Shown here: piece by piece, positions 22,909 through 30,846 of the stretch
Position numbering within the stretch: position 1 is the first letter of the stretch
Layout of the letters: the number at the start of each line of letters is the position of its first letter
From: an uncultured Selenomonadales bacterium
GTDB taxonomy: Bacteria > Bacillota > Clostridia > Christensenellales > QALW01
DNA length: 31,044 nucleotides
Direction of reading: 5' to 3'
Assembly (NCBI GenBank): GCA_905200615.1
Contig: CAJKLB010000026.1
Coordinates: 1-31,044, forward strand
Position numbers and translations under genes: made by a program
Notes under the pieces: generated by a model
Told to the model about the DNA's origin: nothing
Seen by the model: only the letters and a program-made list of their open reading frames with translations
Databases searched by the model: none

Positions 22909-23751
22909 ATGCTGATTGAAAATAAGGTTTATGATGAAGAAAGAGCATTGTATCACCTGCAGAATGCGGAGGTAAAAAATTGTGTGTTTGCCGGAGCGGC
23001 TGACGGGGAATCTGTTTTAAAGGAATGCCGGAATATTCGGGTTGTTGCGTGCAGGTTTGCCTTGCGGTATCCGCTTTGGCACGCCCGTGAATTTTCGGTG
23101 GAAACGTCGCAAATGGAAGAAACCTCACGGGCTCCGCTTTGGTATTGCCGCGGCGGTAAGCTGACAAACACGGAAATTTTAGGAATTAAATGCTTAAGAG
23201 AATGCAGAGATATTACAATAAATAACTGCCGGATTCATTCTTCTGAGTTTGGATGGCGGTGCCGTGGTTTACAAAGCAGACATTGTCAGATTGAGTCGGA
23301 ATACTTCTTATTTGAAAGCAGCAATATTGAAATACAGGATTTGAATCTGTGCGGAAAATATTCTTTTCAGTATACAAAGAATGTTATCATCGAAAACGCG
23401 GTACTGGATACTAAGGATGCTTTTTGGCACAGTAAAAATGTAACGGTAAAAAACAGTACGATAAAGGGGGAATATTTGGGGTGGTATTCCGAAGGGCTGA
23501 CGCTGGAAAACTGCCGGATCATCGGAACACAGCCTTTGTGTTATTGTAAAAAACTGCGGCTTCTTCACTGTACCATGGAACAAACAGACCTTGCGTTTGA
23601 ATATTCTGAAGTGAAGGCACAGATTAACGGGGAAATCCTTTCGATTAAAAATCCCAAATCAGGGTTTATTCAGGCGGATAGAATCGGAACGATTGTGAAG
23701 GAAGATTCCCTTGTAAGATCCCGATGCAAAATTACGCAAAGAAAAAAATAA
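22909..23751 (+). CDS. DUF3737 family protein (right-handed beta-helix-like)
   Basis: A 280-residue protein of the DUF3737 family, with no signal peptide. Short repeated units such as ECRNIRVVACRF, ECRDITINNCRI, TKNVIIENAVL, SKNVTVKNSTI and SEGLTLENCRI recur about every 20 residues, the pattern of a parallel beta-helix. Tryptophans and cysteines recur within the rungs. AGAAGGGAA precedes ATG 22909. Its promoter is of the MerR-activated type, and genes of this family often sit near MerR regulators and redox enzymes in Bacillota. The biochemical function is not known. Confidence 0.85.
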   Translation: MLIENKVYDEERALYHLQNAEVKNCVFAGAADGESVLKECRNIRVVACRFALRYPLWHAREFSVETSQMEETSRAPLWYCRGGKLTNTEILGIKCLRECRDITINNCRIHSSEFGWRCRGLQSRHCQIESEYFLFESSNIEIQDLNLCGKYSFQYTKNVIIENAVLDTKDAFWHSKNVTVKNSTIKGEYLGWYSEGLTLENCRIIGTQPLCYCKKLRLLHCTMEQTDLAFEYSEVKAQINGEILSIKNPKSGFIQADRIGTIVKEDSLVRSRCKITQRKK

Positions 23752-23783
23752 AATAGGCGTTGAATCAATAAAAGGAGAGCAAA

Positions 23784-24626
23784 ATGCTGCAAAACAGAAG
23801 TATATTAAAAAAAATAGGGGCGCTCTTTGCTGCGGCGGTATTTTTATCTTCTGCTGCCTGCAAAGGCCCGGTTGACGTCTTTTCTTTACCGACGGAAATT
23901 ACAGCGAGGTCTCCCTCGCCCGTGGCGGAGAACCCGCGGAATCTGCATGTAGCAACCTATAATATAAAACATGGCTCGATGGTTGGATATGATTTTTCTT
24001 TGATCGGACAAAAAATTGCGGAACTTGATATTGATATCATCGGTTTGCAGGAAGTGGAAAATAAAACAGAGCGTGTCGGATATCAAGATGTACTGCAGGA
24101 ACTTTCCCAAACTTCCGGATGTCCTTATTATGCTTTTGCCAAAGCCATTGATTTTGAGGAAGGAGAATACGGCCTTGCGGTTTTAAGCCGGTATGAAATT
24201 ATCCGTTTTGATACGATTTTACTTTATTCCGAAGGAACAGAGCAACGCGTGCTGGGGCATGCGGTAATTTGTGTAGGAGATCAGTTAATAGATTTTTTTG
24301 TTACGCATTTGACTTTTGGAAAAAATACGAATATTAGAAAAAAACAGCTGGAAGGGATTGCGCAGGAGCTTGCTCGGACAGAACAATATATTATTACCGG
24401 CGACTTTAATACTTCGGATTATCAGGAATTCGAGCCGTTTGACGGCGCGACACCGCTGAACAATTTTGATCAGTATTTTGAAACTTTTTATCCTTATGAA
24501 CTGGGGCCGGATAATATTATTTTGTCTTGCGCTTGGAAAAGTTTGTCGGTTCAAATGGAGAATTTTGAGTATTCCGATCATTATATGCTGCACGCGGTAG
24601 TTGAAAGAGAAGATAACGATGCGTAA
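23784..24626 (+). CDS. Exported endonuclease/exonuclease/phosphatase-family protein
   Basis: A 280-residue EEP-fold metal-dependent phosphohydrolase. The N-terminus is a signal peptide (KKIGALFAAAVFLSSAAC) ending in an imperfect lipobox, so it may be a lipoprotein with Cys at about 27. Catalytic motifs are in order: YNIKHG (about 59–64), LQEVENKT with the metal-binding Glu, GDFNTSD, and the C-terminal SDHY containing the general-base His. Substrates in this superfamily include nucleic acids, sphingomyelin and inositol phosphates; no choice can be made here. AAAGGAGAG precedes ATG 23784, which lies 32 bp after the DUF3737 gene, so both share the MerR-type promoter. Confidence 0.85.
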   Translation: MLQNRSILKKIGALFAAAVFLSSAACKGPVDVFSLPTEITARSPSPVAENPRNLHVATYNIKHGSMVGYDFSLIGQKIAELDIDIIGLQEVENKTERVGYQDVLQELSQTSGCPYYAFAKAIDFEEGEYGLAVLSRYEIIRFDTILLYSEGTEQRVLGHAVICVGDQLIDFFVTHLTFGKNTNIRKKQLEGIAQELARTEQYIITGDFNTSDYQEFEPFDGATPLNNFDQYFETFYPYELGPDNIILSCAWKSLSVQMENFEYSDHYMLHAVVEREDNDA

Positions 24627-24673
24627 AAGTAACTCATATAAAAAACAATAAAACGGAGAAATCAAGGATGAAA

Positions 24674-24695
24674 ACCGAAGCCTATGCGCTTTGGT
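24674..24695. repeat. 22-bp palindromic repeat, copy A
   Basis: Begins ACCGAAGCC and ends GCGCTTTGGT. It differs from copies B and C at three positions or fewer each. The 21 bp that follow also match those after copy B at 16 positions, so the repeated unit is longer than the palindrome. Confidence 0.7.
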
Positions 24696-24935
24696 TCAAA
24701 GTGTTCACAAAGTCATACGGTAAAAGAAGTTGCACGAAAGACGTTCCCTCCACCTTTTTAAAGGCGTGAAGTACAAAACCCCTGTTTGCTCGCAGGAAAG
24801 AGGGCGAATCCTATCCCCAAAGGACCCGGCATGGGCACGTCTTAGTAGGATGTTTTACGGTGGAGAAATCCTCTCTCCCGATACGATGCATAGAGATTTT
24901 GCTTTTTGTACCTGTTTACGAGCAGATTTTTCAAT
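24696..24935 (+). ncRNA. Candidate structured RNA (raiA-like possibility)
   Basis: This gene-free block is richer in G and C than its surroundings and dense in pairing options. ATCCTA pairs with TAGGAT around a GGACCC/GGGCACGTC segment, GGAGA pairs with TCTCTCC near 24860–24880, and TGCTCG (24787–24792) can pair long-range with CGAGCA (24919–24924). The 3' end is a TGCT/AGCA, GTA/TAC hairpin followed by ATTTTT, which looks like a terminator. A 70-codon frame across it lacks a ribosome binding site and resembles no protein. The look recalls the clostridial raiA-motif RNA, but I could not verify this. No good promoter was found upstream. Confidence 0.4.
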
Positions 24936-24941
24936 AGGCTG

Positions 24942-24963
24942 ACCGAAGCGCATGCGCTTCGGT
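24942..24963. repeat. 22-bp palindromic repeat, copy B
   Basis: A perfect palindrome beginning ACCGAAGCGC and ending GCGCTTCGGT. It is preceded by AGGCTG, as copy C is preceded by AGGCTGG, and followed by TTGAGAGTGTCGACAAAG, which resembles the flank of copy A. The stretch from here to copy C (24964–25182) has no gene. It holds small dyads such as CAACC/GGTTG and GCGGC/GCCGC but nothing recognised. Confidence 0.75.
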
Positions 24964-25182
24964 TGAGAGTGTCGACAAAGCCAACCTTTCTTGGTTGAGA
25001 TTGCCGGCGGTTTGAAAATCGTTGATTTTTGGAAGGCATTCTTTCCTCACTGATACTATTCCGGTGTCCTTGCAAAATCACTTGTCAAGCCATTTTTTGC
25101 TCATAAAGAACCTGTCTGGGGAAAAACAAAATGCGGCGCTGCCGCCGAAAAAAATCAGATTTCAGGTTTGTCTACAGGCTGG

Positions 25183-25210
25183 ACCGAAGCACATGCGCTT
25201 CGGTTTTTTT
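25183..25210 (+). terminator. 22-bp palindromic repeat, copy C, with T-run
   Basis: Begins ACCGAAGCAC and ends GCGCTTCGGT, followed by TTTTTT on the plus strand, so this copy is also a good intrinsic terminator for rightward transcripts. The 80 bp after it, up to the LUD gene, show no feature. Confidence 0.75.
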
Positions 25211-25288
25211 GTTGTTTTTTGATGGCATGACGAGGAATATATTTATTTGGGTTAAGAATATTTTTGCATAATATTGATAGGTGAACGG

Positions 25289-25921
25289 TTAAAAGCCGAG
25301 AGATTCCCCCACGAGAATGATTTTGATTCGACCTTTGGGACGGCAAAGGCGGGTAATTAAAAGCTGGGCGCAGATAGAATCCATGCAGGTACAATCCGCG
25401 CATACGCCAGTTTGCCGGCACGGCGTTGAAAGGGGAAAGCGCTGCGTGTTTATCGGAGCGGCTTCTTGGCGGGCGCGGGCGACAGCTTCCTGCAGAGTAT
25501 AGGTGATTTTATTAATACCCGCCAGTATCATTACGTTTTTGGGTCCATATGCGAGCGCGGCAACTCGATTGCCGTTTCCGTCGATATTGACCAGTTCCCC
25601 TGTTAAACTGATTGCGTTTGCACTCATCAGATAGAAATCAGCGTAAAAAGCCTGTCGGTAAAACGCCTCTTTTTGCTCAAGCGGCACTGCGTCACGATCT
25701 AAAATCTGGTAGTTGCCGTTTTTTAGCATAGAAAGTAATCCGGATTCCGCCAGCGATGCGGAACCGCCCCAGGTCACGGAAGACCCCTGGGGAATAAGAG
25801 AAAGAGCCTTTTGAGCTGCTTCTTGCGCCGTGGCACAATAACAGGCGTCAAAAAAGCGGGCGTTTAAGTTTTTTACTGCGGTATGGCCTAAAAGTTCATT
25901 GCGGGAAGATTGAAAACTCAT
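25289..25921 (-). CDS. LUD-domain protein (LutC/DUF162 family)
   Basis: A 210-residue protein with the LUD fold found in LutB and LutC of lactate utilisation. Marks are GSSVTWGGSASLAESGL, ANAISLTGELVNIDGNGNRV and ILAGINKITYTLQEAV. A cysteine-rich C-terminal part (CRQTGVCADCTCMDSICAQL) may hold an iron–sulfur cluster. ATG 25921 is chosen because AAGGAG lies eight bases upstream; the GTG at 25930 is inside that spacing. It is alone, without lutA or lutB, as is common in clostridia for single-gene members, so lactate oxidation is not implied. Confidence 0.85.
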   Translation of the reverse strand: MSFQSSRNELLGHTAVKNLNARFFDACYCATAQEAAQKALSLIPQGSSVTWGGSASLAESGLLSMLKNGNYQILDRDAVPLEQKEAFYRQAFYADFYLMSANAISLTGELVNIDGNGNRVAALAYGPKNVMILAGINKITYTLQEAVARARQEAAPINTQRFPLSTPCRQTGVCADCTCMDSICAQLLITRLCRPKGRIKIILVGESLGF

Positions 25922-25943
25922 AAAATTCACTCCTTATACATAC

Positions 25944-25972
25944 ATTATACTGCTTTGAGCTTGTTTCATCAA
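25944..25972 (-). promoter_or_regulatory. Promoter of the LUD gene
   Basis: On the minus strand, TTGATG (25967–25972), a 17-bp spacer and TATAAT (25944–25949), about 25 bp upstream of the start codon. Confidence 0.75.
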
Positions 25973-26030
25973 GACTTATGTCTTGTTAAGAAAAACACAT
26001 GCGATTTTATTTAGGAGAAGAGGGAAAAGA

Positions 26031-26993
26031 ATGGTAATCATAATGTTTTTAGTGGGGTTTGTTTTCTTAATAAAAGGGGGCGATTGGTTTGTAGAAGCTG
26101 CGGCCGGAATTGCCAGACGCTTTCGTGTCCCCGAGGTTTTGATCGGCGCTACGATTGTTTCCATAGGAACTACGCTGCCCGAGGTTATGGTGTCCGCTTC
26201 TTCTGCCCTTGGCGGCCATGGGGAAATCTCTTATGGCAACGCGATTGGTTCGGTTATCTGCAACACGGCGTTGATTGCTGCGTTAAGTATTGCCGTGAAA
26301 CCTGTAAAAATAGATGGGCAAACGTTAAAAATACCGGTTGCGTTCTTCTTTTTCGCCGCAGCGGTATATCTTTTAACGGCCTATACTTCCGGTCATTTCG
26401 CGCGGCCTGCCGGTTTTGTTTTGCTGAGCGTTTTTTTTGTTTATATGGCTTTTACTATAGCGAAGGCAAAAAAGCAAACAACGCATTCACATCCCTTACC
26501 CATGGATAACGAAAAAAAAGGCGCTTATAAGGAAGGATTGCTTTTGATTTTCGGCGCGGTGTTGATTGCTGTGGGGGCAAATTTGCTGATTCACAACGGT
26601 ATTCTGATTGCGCAAACCATGGGCGTGCCGGAATCTGTCATTGCTCTCACCTTTGTGGCAATCGGAACCTCCTTGCCGGAGTTGGTTACCGCGGTTACTT
26701 CTTTAGTCAAAGGACATGGCGCCTTATCATTAGGGAATATTATCGGCGCTAATTTATTCAATTTGGTATTGGTCAGCGGCCTTTCGGCGGTCTTGGCGCC
26801 TTTTGATATTCCGCAGAGTATGAGTTTTGCCGGTAAGAATGCTTCTTTGCTTATTGATCTTCCGGTTATGCTGCTGGTTATGGCTGTTTTAACATTGCCC
26901 GTATTAAAACGGGGAAAACTGTTCCGTGCGCAAGGAATCATTTTACTGTTGATATATGCAGCGTTTTGTATTCTGCAGTTTAGCGCGGCATAA
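26031..26993 (+). CDS. CaCA-family Na+/Ca2+ antiporter
   Basis: A 320-residue membrane exchanger of the YrbG type with about ten helices in two inverted halves. Each half has the ion-binding alpha-repeat: GATIVSIGTTLPEVMVSASS with GNAIGSVICNT in the first, and FVAIGTSLPELVTAVTSL with GNIIGANLFNLV in the second. Both key Glu residues are present. It exports Ca2+ using Na+, H+ or K+ gradients. The frame is open from 25983 with TTG, but ATG 26031 follows AGAGGG and starts at the first helix. The 207 bp after it have no gene. Cation specificity is not decided by sequence. Confidence 0.9.
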   Translation: MVIIMFLVGFVFLIKGGDWFVEAAAGIARRFRVPEVLIGATIVSIGTTLPEVMVSASSALGGHGEISYGNAIGSVICNTALIAALSIAVKPVKIDGQTLKIPVAFFFFAAAVYLLTAYTSGHFARPAGFVLLSVFFVYMAFTIAKAKKQTTHSHPLPMDNEKKGAYKEGLLLIFGAVLIAVGANLLIHNGILIAQTMGVPESVIALTFVAIGTSLPELVTAVTSLVKGHGALSLGNIIGANLFNLVLVSGLSAVLAPFDIPQSMSFAGKNASLLIDLPVMLLVMAVLTLPVLKRGKLFRAQGIILLLIYAAFCILQFSAA

Positions 26994-27200
26994 GATTTTT
27001 ATAAAAAGGCGGAGTCTCTAGGCGCTATGTTTGGTATGAACAGGTGGTTTCTCAAATCGGCAAAATGCTGACAATGTATTTTTATCCTGCTTTTCGCAAA
27101 ACAGCTTTCTTTTTTTGGATACGGAAAAATTGTTCTATTTTTGAAAAGTAAATTTTTTCGGCGATTTTCAGAGGCATTTTTCTTAGAACAAATGGCACGG

Positions 27201-28187
27201 TTATTTCTGTTTTGCAAAAGGATTTTTTTTAAATATTTCGCCTTCCTTGGGGAGAGAAGGCTTTGCGAGTTCCTGTATTTTGCGAAGAATATCACCCCGC
27301 GCCAGGAGCATGGCGGGGATCTTTTCACTGAAATATTCATTTTGATCGGTATCAAAGAGCATGGCTTGCACGAAAGTCGGGCGTGTCAGCCATCCGCTTT
27401 TATCAAAACCGAGCATTACACAGTCGGAACTGCTGAATGAAAAGAGCGCGGTATAAATCCGTTTTGTCTTAGGAAGAACTTCTACCGGATTTTCCTGCGG
27501 ATGGAGATTCGGCAGTAAGGAAGCAATGCTGCGGGAAAGGGAAATTTCCTCGCAGAAAATATTAATGGCGCCTCCGGAAAATAGTAGGGGGCGAGGAGAG
27601 CTGTTGTAAATCTCAATAGAAACATGTCCGTAAGCGGATTCTTTTATCGATCCTTTCTCTGTATGAATGGGTTCAATAGAAATGGTGTCTTCAAAAATTC
27701 GAACGGTACATTCTCCGTTATTCATATACATGGCGTCCAAATCCATTCGGGTCGCTTTTTGATTGCAGGTTCCCTTACGGATGTAGATATCACCTCTTTC
27801 AATTTTTCCGTTTTGGCCGCAGTTTTCTTTAATTACATAAGGCGGATTGGTATTGGTATCCAAAATCTTTATATAGGCAACCCAATGGTTCCGATATTCA
27901 AATATACCGGCTTCAATATCAACAAACGGCTCTATGGCATGATCCAGATACGCGTCAAGATCGTCTACGGAGGGAAAGGTTCCCGGCATAATACCGAAAA
28001 CTTCCCGTGATTTATCATCTATACCGAAGATAAGATATTTGTTTCCTCCCGCGGCGTTGGCAAAAGCGGCGATATCTTTAGCAAAATCCGAGCTTTTGAA
28101 TTTTTTATAAAAATCACGCTTAAAATCTACGGTGGAAGATTCACGGCGGCTTTCAATCAGGGCGATCACTTCTTGCTTATTGGTCAT
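27201..28187 (-). CDS. AlbA_2-domain (Schlafen-like) putative DNA-binding protein
   Basis: A 328-residue protein. Residues 1–150 form an AlbA_2 domain (ESSTVDFKRDFYKKFKSSDF, then AFANAAGGNKYLIFGIDD, then GDIYIRKGTCNQKATRMDLD), the family formerly annotated as AAA-4 or divergent ATPase. The remaining half, predicted mostly beta, is not recognised (IYNSSPRPLLFSGGAINIF). GAGAGGA precedes ATG 28187. It stands alone with its own promoter. Members occur in regulators and in some defence islands, but nothing around this one supports defence. Confidence 0.8.
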   Translation of the reverse strand: MTNKQEVIALIESRRESSTVDFKRDFYKKFKSSDFAKDIAAFANAAGGNKYLIFGIDDKSREVFGIMPGTFPSVDDLDAYLDHAIEPFVDIEAGIFEYRNHWVAYIKILDTNTNPPYVIKENCGQNGKIERGDIYIRKGTCNQKATRMDLDAMYMNNGECTVRIFEDTISIEPIHTEKGSIKESAYGHVSIEIYNSSPRPLLFSGGAINIFCEEISLSRSIASLLPNLHPQENPVEVLPKTKRIYTALFSFSSSDCVMLGFDKSGWLTRPTFVQAMLFDTDQNEYFSEKIPAMLLARGDILRKIQELAKPSLPKEGEIFKKNPFAKQK

Positions 28188-28226
28188 GGGACATCCTCTC
28201 CGATTTCTGTGAATGGTCTTAAGAAT

Positions 28227-28254
28227 ATTATAGCATACTATGTCAGAAAATCAA
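28227..28254 (-). promoter_or_regulatory. Promoter of the AlbA_2 gene
   Basis: On the minus strand, TTGATT (28249–28254), a 16-bp spacer and TATAAT (28227–28232), about 40 bp upstream of the start codon. Confidence 0.6.
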
Positions 28255-28666
28255 TCCTGAGAACTTTCTATTCTTCCAATGACATTCCTCAATGTTTACT
28301 CTTTTCCAAAAGACAACAGCTACGCATACTCTTTTGCTTAGGGGCAGATCTTTAAAATATCAATTGGTTCGGTCTGTTGCCGCGGAGGCGTTAATATTTT
28401 ATAACGGATATCTCAAGGAAGTATTGCTTTTTCACTACAGCAATTTTTATATATTATAACATGCACATATTAGCATAAATGTTTTATCTCCTTGCTTTTT
28501 ATGGGAAAAAATATTATTTTTTGGTTATAGCAAGGTTATTTGTGGCATTCATGCTGAATTTTATGTGATTTTATAGGTTTCTTGAAGTTGAAAAAATTGT
28601 TTGTTGACTTTTATAAAAAGCAAGCAAAAAATTTGTTTTATCAAAACTTTTTTATTACAGTATATT
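28255..28666. other. AT-rich intergenic stretch without a recognised gene
   Basis: About 410 bp between the AlbA_2 promoter and the next terminator. It is very AT-rich after 28430, with only short dyads (for example CTTGC/GCAAG at 28490–28547). A short protein-like run near 28360–28400 is too brief to judge. I see no gene or RNA. Confidence 0.5.
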
Positions 28667-28701
28667 AAAAAAGCGTCCCGTTGTGAATGGGACGCTTTTT
28701 T
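28667..28701. terminator. Strong terminator of the DUF4038 gene
   Basis: A perfect 13-bp stem, AAAAAAGCGTCCC/GGGACGCTTTTTT, with a 9-nt loop. It lies 11 bp past the minus-strand stop codon and has T-runs on both strands. Confidence 0.9.
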
Positions 28702-28712
28702 GCAAAAGTAGA

Positions 28713-30785
28713 TTATTCGCTTCTCTTGTAAACGCCTAATTTGGTCAGTTCAAGCTGCGGTGTATACAGGGAAGAGTTAATAAACAGCTTAATATAACGG
28801 TATTTGCCGCTGATAGGATCGTGGAATACCTTGTATGGGCCGCCTACCGCAACACAGTCATGCGCTCTTTCGGCGAGAAGAGTATAGTTTTCGCCGTCAT
28901 TAGAACCGTAGATACGGAATCGGATAAAGCGCTGTGTGGGAATAGAGCATTCCATACTGAGATAGCCTACCTCTTGCGGGGAGCCAAGATCTAAAACCAG
29001 AGTTTGTGAGGTACAGGGGGCGAAGCCGCGCCAGAAAGTATCAGGATTGCCGTCAATCAGGTTTTGAGCAGGATGCGCGTCGTCTTCTGAACTGGCTTTT
29101 ACGGCCTCAATTTTAATTTCTTGGCCGAGTTTAGCATCCTGCGGAGCAATAGGCGCGATAAAGGGAGGATATACCTCGGTTTCATAAGCGCCTAAATCAT
29201 ATGTGTTCAGCAGCAGCGTCCAGTCGCGGGCAGAAGGCTTCGCGGGAACAGGATACTCTCCGGTTTCCGTAATTACGTCGGGTAAATCAATGAATTTTCC
29301 GTCAATAGGATCAAACCAGCGTGCTTGATATCGAGTGTTCGGCTTTAAGTCGCGCAATACACCGGTTTCGGTATCGGGGGAGAAGAAATAATAGATGATT
29401 AGATCTTGGCCGATGTGGGAAATGGAAACATATTTCCGCATTTCAAAGGAGCCGAAACGATGGTCATAGCAGGGGGTGAGTTTGCTCCAGTCTACGTACT
29501 CATAGAATTTTTTCAAATGCGTCATTTCGGTAGAGCCGGGTTTATCCATACCGATATACCACGGTTCCGGTGAGTAAGTAAGCCAGCCCTGGTCATCTTT
29601 TTGATTCCAACCCATGGCCCAGATGCCGGTAACACCGTAAGTAAAACCAGCCGAACCGCATTGAACCGCTTGCCACGCGCCGATACGGGAAGCATCGTAA
29701 CCGTTAAAACCACCGCAATAAATATCTTCATACTGGCATTCGGTTTCAATAAACGGCTTTACTTTTTTATTGTCATAATAGCTTTTATAGAATCTTCTTG
29801 GCTGAAGACGGTTGAAGCCTCCGTGGCCGGATTGAAGCGTCCACCATTGATGCCAGGATTGCTCGTCCAAGCTCTTTGCTCTGGGATCACTGGACTCCAA
29901 AGGATACATATGTGCTCCGTTGGGTCTGTGATAACCGTCCAGCTCACCAACCAGCGCTCCCACAGCTTTCCATATTTCAAAAGTGTTGTAGCGCTCATCA
30001 GTAATTTCCTGCGCGGTAATCCAGATGACAGGATAACAGGCATAACGGGCCACACAATACCGTACAAAAGCCAGTAAAGGCTTGGGGTCACTTTGCATTT
30101 TTACTATCGTGTTCGTATGTACTCCGAATCCCATGGCTACGGTTATTCCTTGGGAGGCAAGGTATTCCATCATTACGTCCATTGTTTCATTAAAAGCTTG
30201 GGGATTGATCAGGGTATAACAATCGGTCCACCAATCGTGACGACGCTTATTGCCGCCGCCGTCAGATTGAGCGGAATCAAAATACGTCTGGTAAACGGTA
30301 AAGCCTTTTTTTACTCGATCATCTACTAAATGCTTAAATTGATTACCGCAGGTGCAGCCGGGATAGTTGCACTCATGCAGACGTTCATAATCGGGCATCT
30401 GCCAATGGGTATCCGCTAAATAAAAGAAAGGGGTACCGTCCGCGTAGCTCATATATCTTTGACCCGGAACGATGGTAGCATAGCCGTGACGTTCAAGGTC
30501 TGTTGCAGGCTCACAAGCAGCGGCTTCGATTATGCCCGAACAGCAAAGACCGGTATTATCGGCATCACTGCAGGTGACAGTATAGTTCCATTTTCCGGGT
30601 TTGTTGGGACTGAAACGTACTTTCCATTGATTTTCACCGTTCCAGAAACCCGGAAGGGAAATCAGCGTCCCGTCTTCGTGGGTAAATACCGCATTAATTT
30701 CAACGTCCATAAAAGGATTTTTGTAGGTCTTATTGCTGTTTAAAACAATCTCACAGCGCTTGAATACATTGGTTAAGATATTCAT
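28713..30785 (-). CDS. DUF5060/DUF4038 glycoside hydrolase with discoidin-type C-terminal domain
   Basis: A 690-residue protein with no signal peptide, probably cytosolic. An N-terminal beta-sandwich (about 1–90: NPFMDVEINAVFTHEDGT, then WKVRFSPNKPGKWNYTVTCS) is DUF5060-like. Residues about 105–470 form a DUF4038 TIM barrel, related to apiosidase-type enzymes (GTPFFYLADTHWQM, VIWITAQEITDE, KPFIETECQYED); the Glu residues in AQEITDE and ETECQYE are likely catalytic. A small beta domain follows, then an F5/8 type C-like domain at about 555–690 (SSEDDAHPAQNLIDGNPDTF), typical of sugar-binding modules. GGAGGTG precedes ATG 30785. The substrate is unknown, perhaps branched pectic or glycoside side chains. 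Confidence 0.88.
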   Translation of the reverse strand: MNILTNVFKRCEIVLNSNKTYKNPFMDVEINAVFTHEDGTLISLPGFWNGENQWKVRFSPNKPGKWNYTVTCSDADNTGLCCSGIIEAAACEPATDLERHGYATIVPGQRYMSYADGTPFFYLADTHWQMPDYERLHECNYPGCTCGNQFKHLVDDRVKKGFTVYQTYFDSAQSDGGGNKRRHDWWTDCYTLINPQAFNETMDVMMEYLASQGITVAMGFGVHTNTIVKMQSDPKPLLAFVRYCVARYACYPVIWITAQEITDERYNTFEIWKAVGALVGELDGYHRPNGAHMYPLESSDPRAKSLDEQSWHQWWTLQSGHGGFNRLQPRRFYKSYYDNKKVKPFIETECQYEDIYCGGFNGYDASRIGAWQAVQCGSAGFTYGVTGIWAMGWNQKDDQGWLTYSPEPWYIGMDKPGSTEMTHLKKFYEYVDWSKLTPCYDHRFGSFEMRKYVSISHIGQDLIIYYFFSPDTETGVLRDLKPNTRYQARWFDPIDGKFIDLPDVITETGEYPVPAKPSARDWTLLLNTYDLGAYETEVYPPFIAPIAPQDAKLGQEIKIEAVKASSEDDAHPAQNLIDGNPDTFWRGFAPCTSQTLVLDLGSPQEVGYLSMECSIPTQRFIRFRIYGSNDGENYTLLAERAHDCVAVGGPYKVFHDPISGKYRYIKLFINSSLYTPQLELTKLGVYKRSE

Positions 30786-30817
30786 TTTAAGACACCTCCA
30801 ATTTAAAATTCATAAGG

Positions 30818-30846
30818 ATTATATCACAGCCAAATTTTTATTTCAA
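30818..30846 (-). promoter_or_regulatory. Promoter of the DUF4038 glycosidase
   Basis: On the minus strand, TTGAAA (30841–30846), a 17-bp spacer and TATAAT (30818–30823), about 35 bp upstream of the start codon. The remaining 200 bp to the window end are AT-rich, with no gene seen. Confidence 0.8.

Noticed and set aside
24730..24942. 70-codon frame in the 24.7-kb gene-free region
   Set aside because: There is no ribosome binding site and the composition is unlike neighbouring proteins. The DNA looks constrained for pairing rather than coding.
26999..27355. 118-codon minus-strand frame between the antiporter and the AlbA_2 gene
   Set aside because: It overlaps the end of the AlbA_2 gene in another frame, is rich in Lys/Arg/Asn from AT-rich DNA and has no recognisable features.
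27201..28187. AlbA_2/Schlafen-like gene considered as part of a defence system
   Set aside because: No nuclease, methyltransferase, NTPase or other defence-type neighbour is present; it is a single gene with its own promoter.
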